Below are positions 63,001 to 64,000 of a DNA stretch of 64,000 nt, in pieces. Source of the DNA: Chitinophagaceae bacterium (lineage in GTDB: Bacteria > Bacteroidota > Bacteroidia > Chitinophagales > Chitinophagaceae). Position 1 is the stretch's first letter; every line of letters begins with the position of its first letter. The position numbers were made by a program, and so were the translations under genes. The notes beneath the pieces are model-generated. The model saw nothing but the letters and a program-made list of their open reading frames with translations, had not been told where the DNA came from and did not search any database. The DNA lies in contig JADBXP010000028.1 of the NCBI GenBank assembly GCA_020403455.1, positions 62,001-126,000 of the forward strand, given 5' to 3'.

Positions 63001-63126
63001 TTCCAGCCAACCGGAATTCTCCTCAACTGCAGGCAATTCTTCCCTGAATTCATCCTTTACATCTTTGTTGTAAGCAGCAGACTGATTCAGCTCGCCGAAA
63101 CTCTGCCAATGCTTTTTTTGCTCCAT
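60055..63126 (-). CDS. actB: Alternative Complex III subunit ActB, TAT-translocated iron-sulfur protein
   Basis: A 1023-residue fused subunit. The N-terminus carries a variant twin-arginine signal (RRDFLKYLGFS, then Ala-rich, ending ASC, a lipobox). A catalytically inactive molybdopterin-oxidoreductase-like region fills the middle. The C-terminus is a four-cluster iron-sulfur domain: CNGCGACVVACSAENN, CQHCDNAPCENVCPV, CIGTRYCANNCPYKV, and CSFC with CQQACP. It carries electrons within ACIII. The ATG at 63126 (MEQKKHWQSFGELN) is preferred to one ten codons upstream. Confidence 0.95.
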   Translation of the reverse strand: MEQKKHWQSFGELNQSAAYNKDVKDEFREELPAVEENSGWLEAKAPRRDFLKYLGFSTAAAAAAASCEIPVKKAIPLANKPEEYVPGIAKFYATTFVQDGDAVSILAKVRDGRPIKIEGNDLSPINGNGTSARVQASVLDLYDTARLRFPLINGQEATFEAVDKEAAKAIGGNVVLLTSTITSPTTREAINQFLAKNPGSRWVTYDAISYSGMLLANESSFGKKAIPSYHFDKARVIVSIQADFLGTWLSPIEFARQYAVGKKINEKQPDMSRHIHFESVPSLTGSNADEKFLIRPSETGAVAVALLSAVNGQEVTGIADAAVKKAIQKTAAALLASKGAALVVCQSNDVNVQLVVNAINQAVGANGSTINWATTLQVRQGIDADMAQLVADMAAGKVDTLLVHGANPAYTWPQANAFREALKKVKTTISFAGKLDETAELCRIVVPDHHFLESWGDAEPKSGYYSFIQPTIYPLFKTRQWQDSLLKWAGASSDYLTLLKNFWGAKLGGDTGWDKALQEGVLNPAIAAVGGASFNGAGVAAAVTAISSSKRGSAVELVLYEKIAIGAGQGTANPWLQELPDPVTRATWDNYVIVSPAMARKLLQIDLNNGGQADAYEVNPPKKVVKVTCNGQSVELPALIIPGTHPDTIGIALGYGRSEKLGKSVIGTGKNAYPFTAVEGTTVSRHQLNAEVSVTGATYPVALTQTHNRYDTEQGNRTEVMKELTLAEYKHHPTEIREERQKELEPWGGLENFEKQGTIYPVYDRPGIRWGMSVDLNACNGCGACVVACSAENNVSVVGKPEVLRGHEMHWLRIDRYYSGDMDNPNVVFQPLMCQHCDNAPCENVCPVAATNHSSEGINQMTYNRCIGTRYCANNCPYKVRRFNWADYTGADSFGDNQRGIVNDVVMEMNDDLTRMVLNPDVTVRSRGVIEKCSFCIQRLQESKLKAKKESRPLSDSDIKVACQQACPTEAIVFGNANDSHSAISISRKENPNRQFYVLEQLHVLPNVTYLAKVRNIEEKTEA

Positions 63127-63224
63127 AATGTAATCCAGCTCCCCGGAGGGATACATTTAAAACCGTTACTTAATATATTTCAACACTTCAGTAGTACTCT
63201 TCCCTTGCGGAAAAGATGACTTAA

Positions 63225-64000
63225 TTAATAATGACATTTTTGACATTCCGTTCCACCAATCTTTTCTACAGTAATTCCACGGGTACTATCAAGTTTACCA
63301 GTTTTCAGGTCCTGGTGGTACTTCTCATAAATACTGTAAAAGCCATTGTCTTTGAACTGAACTTTGGTCTCTCGGTGACAGTTCACGCACCAACCCATGC
63401 TCAGATTGGAAAACTGCTTCACTTCACCCATTTTTTGGATCTCACCGTGACAAGTTTGACAAGCCACCTTACCAGCATTTACGTGTTGGGCATGGTTGAA
63501 GTAAACGTGGTCGGGCAGGTTATGTATTCTTACCCATTCGATGGGCTTGGCTGCTGAAGGATCCCAAGGCTTGCCTTCCACAAAACCGGCATACTTGTAC
63601 AATTTCTTGATTTCATTGGTGCCATCAATTTCTTTTCCATCTTCGCTGTAGAGCTTTTCACCCTTATATTCATTGATTGCCTGGTGACAATTCATACAAA
63701 CATTCACAGAAGGAATCGTGGCTTGCTTACCCTGGTACACACCTGTGTGACAGTATTGACAGTTGATCTGGTTGATGCCGGCATGTACTTTGTGAGAATA
63801 GTATATAGGTTGTTCAGGCTGATAATCGGTGCTGCGGCCCAGGTTCATGGCACCTTTTGTAGTATAATATCCACCAATAAGGAAGAGAATAATAGAAAGG
63901 AATGCAATATTGCTCTTGTTGCGGAAGAAGGAAACCGGCTTCTCAGGAACAATTCCTTCCTTCTCATCTGCCATTTTCTTGAGGTTGGAATTTACCTGAA
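63225..64000 (-). CDS. actA: Alternative Complex III subunit ActA, multiheme cytochrome c (start probably outside the window)
   Basis: Five CxxCH heme sites are visible (CQYCH, CMNCH, CQTCH, CVNCH, CQKCH), after a membrane segment (SNIAFLSIILFLIGGYYTT). An ATG at 63974 would give a 249-residue protein, but the frame stays open to the window edge, reading QVNSNLKK before it. In many Bacteroidota ActA has an extra N-terminal monoheme domain and membrane segment, so this gene is probably cut by the window edge. It heads the respiratory run, 98 bases before actB. Confidence 0.88.
   Translation of the reverse strand, partial: QVNSNLKKMADEKEGIVPEKPVSFFRNKSNIAFLSIILFLIGGYYTTKGAMNLGRSTDYQPEQPIYYSHKVHAGINQINCQYCHTGVYQGKQATIPSVNVCMNCHQAINEYKGEKLYSEDGKEIDGTNEIKKLYKYAGFVEGKPWDPSAAKPIEWVRIHNLPDHVYFNHAQHVNAGKVACQTCHGEIQKMGEVKQFSNLSMGWCVNCHRETKVQFKDNGFYSIYEKYHQDLKTGKLDSTRGITVEKIGGTECQKCHY

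Overview
The window looks like chromosome of an aerobic member of the phylum Bacteroidota, most likely family Chitinophagaceae (an inference from gene content). It has a SusC/SusD pair, a DUF4270 lipoprotein, an Alternative Complex III fused into a cytochrome oxidase gene run, and promoters of the Bacteroidota TTG-N18-21-TAnnTTTG type. No insertion sequence, prophage, CRISPR array, rRNA gene or ordinary tRNA gene was seen. Most of the window is core chromosome; the less ordinary content is in non-coding regions.

Layout. 1-5 kb: 3' end of ligA, a DUF2461 protein, NAD(P)H-hydrate repair enzyme, aspartate-semialdehyde dehydrogenase with an attenuator-type leader, a PfkB kinase and a TetR regulator. 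5.3-9.8 kb: class Ia ribonucleotide reductase (nrdB-nrdA, minus strand) and a secreted SGNH hydrolase. 9.8-24.6 kb: housekeeping genes (PaaI-type thioesterase, obgE, typA, fabH, lipid kinase, rnhB, tsaC), a membrane-anchored patatin-like protein, heme A synthase, a LuxR-type response regulator and a KorB-type oxidoreductase subunit. 24.6-36.2 kb: secreted S9 peptidase, N-acetylmuramoyl-alanine amidase, outer-membrane protein plus DUF4270 lipoprotein, kelch lipoprotein plus DUF4907 protein, a MarR/acyl-CoA dehydrogenase operon and a membrane glycosyltransferase. 36.1-39.3 kb: a 29-residue hydrophobic mini-ORF, Wzy/O-antigen-ligase-like and Wzz-like proteins and an Lrp/AsnC regulator. 39.3-44.4 kb: a promoter-to-terminator RNA unit with a tRNA-like end, then susC-susD. 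44.5-48.6 kb: fbp, a DUF1566 protein and a plus-strand run of SRAP, a hypothetical, trmB, DUF5522 and an alkyltransferase-like protein.

48.6-64 kb (minus strand) is one respiratory gene run: actA-actB-actC-actD-actE-actF, coxB, coxA, ctaB, two subunit III genes, subunit IV, SCO1-like and DUF420. Together these encode quinol:cytochrome c oxidoreductase (ACIII) and an aa3/caa3-type terminal oxidase with its heme O synthase and copper chaperone. The heme A synthase that would complete the heme pathway is at about 20 kb.

Main points for a second look: (1) an apparent ribosome-mediated attenuator before asd, with an 18-codon leader peptide rich in aspartate-family residues; (2) an apparently independent RNA of about 255 nt (39411-39666) whose 3' half forms a T-arm and acceptor-like helix; (3) a terminator-like structure in the nrdB leader; (4) operator-like palindromes at tetR and marR; (5) an EF-hand-like loop inside the DUF420 membrane protein.
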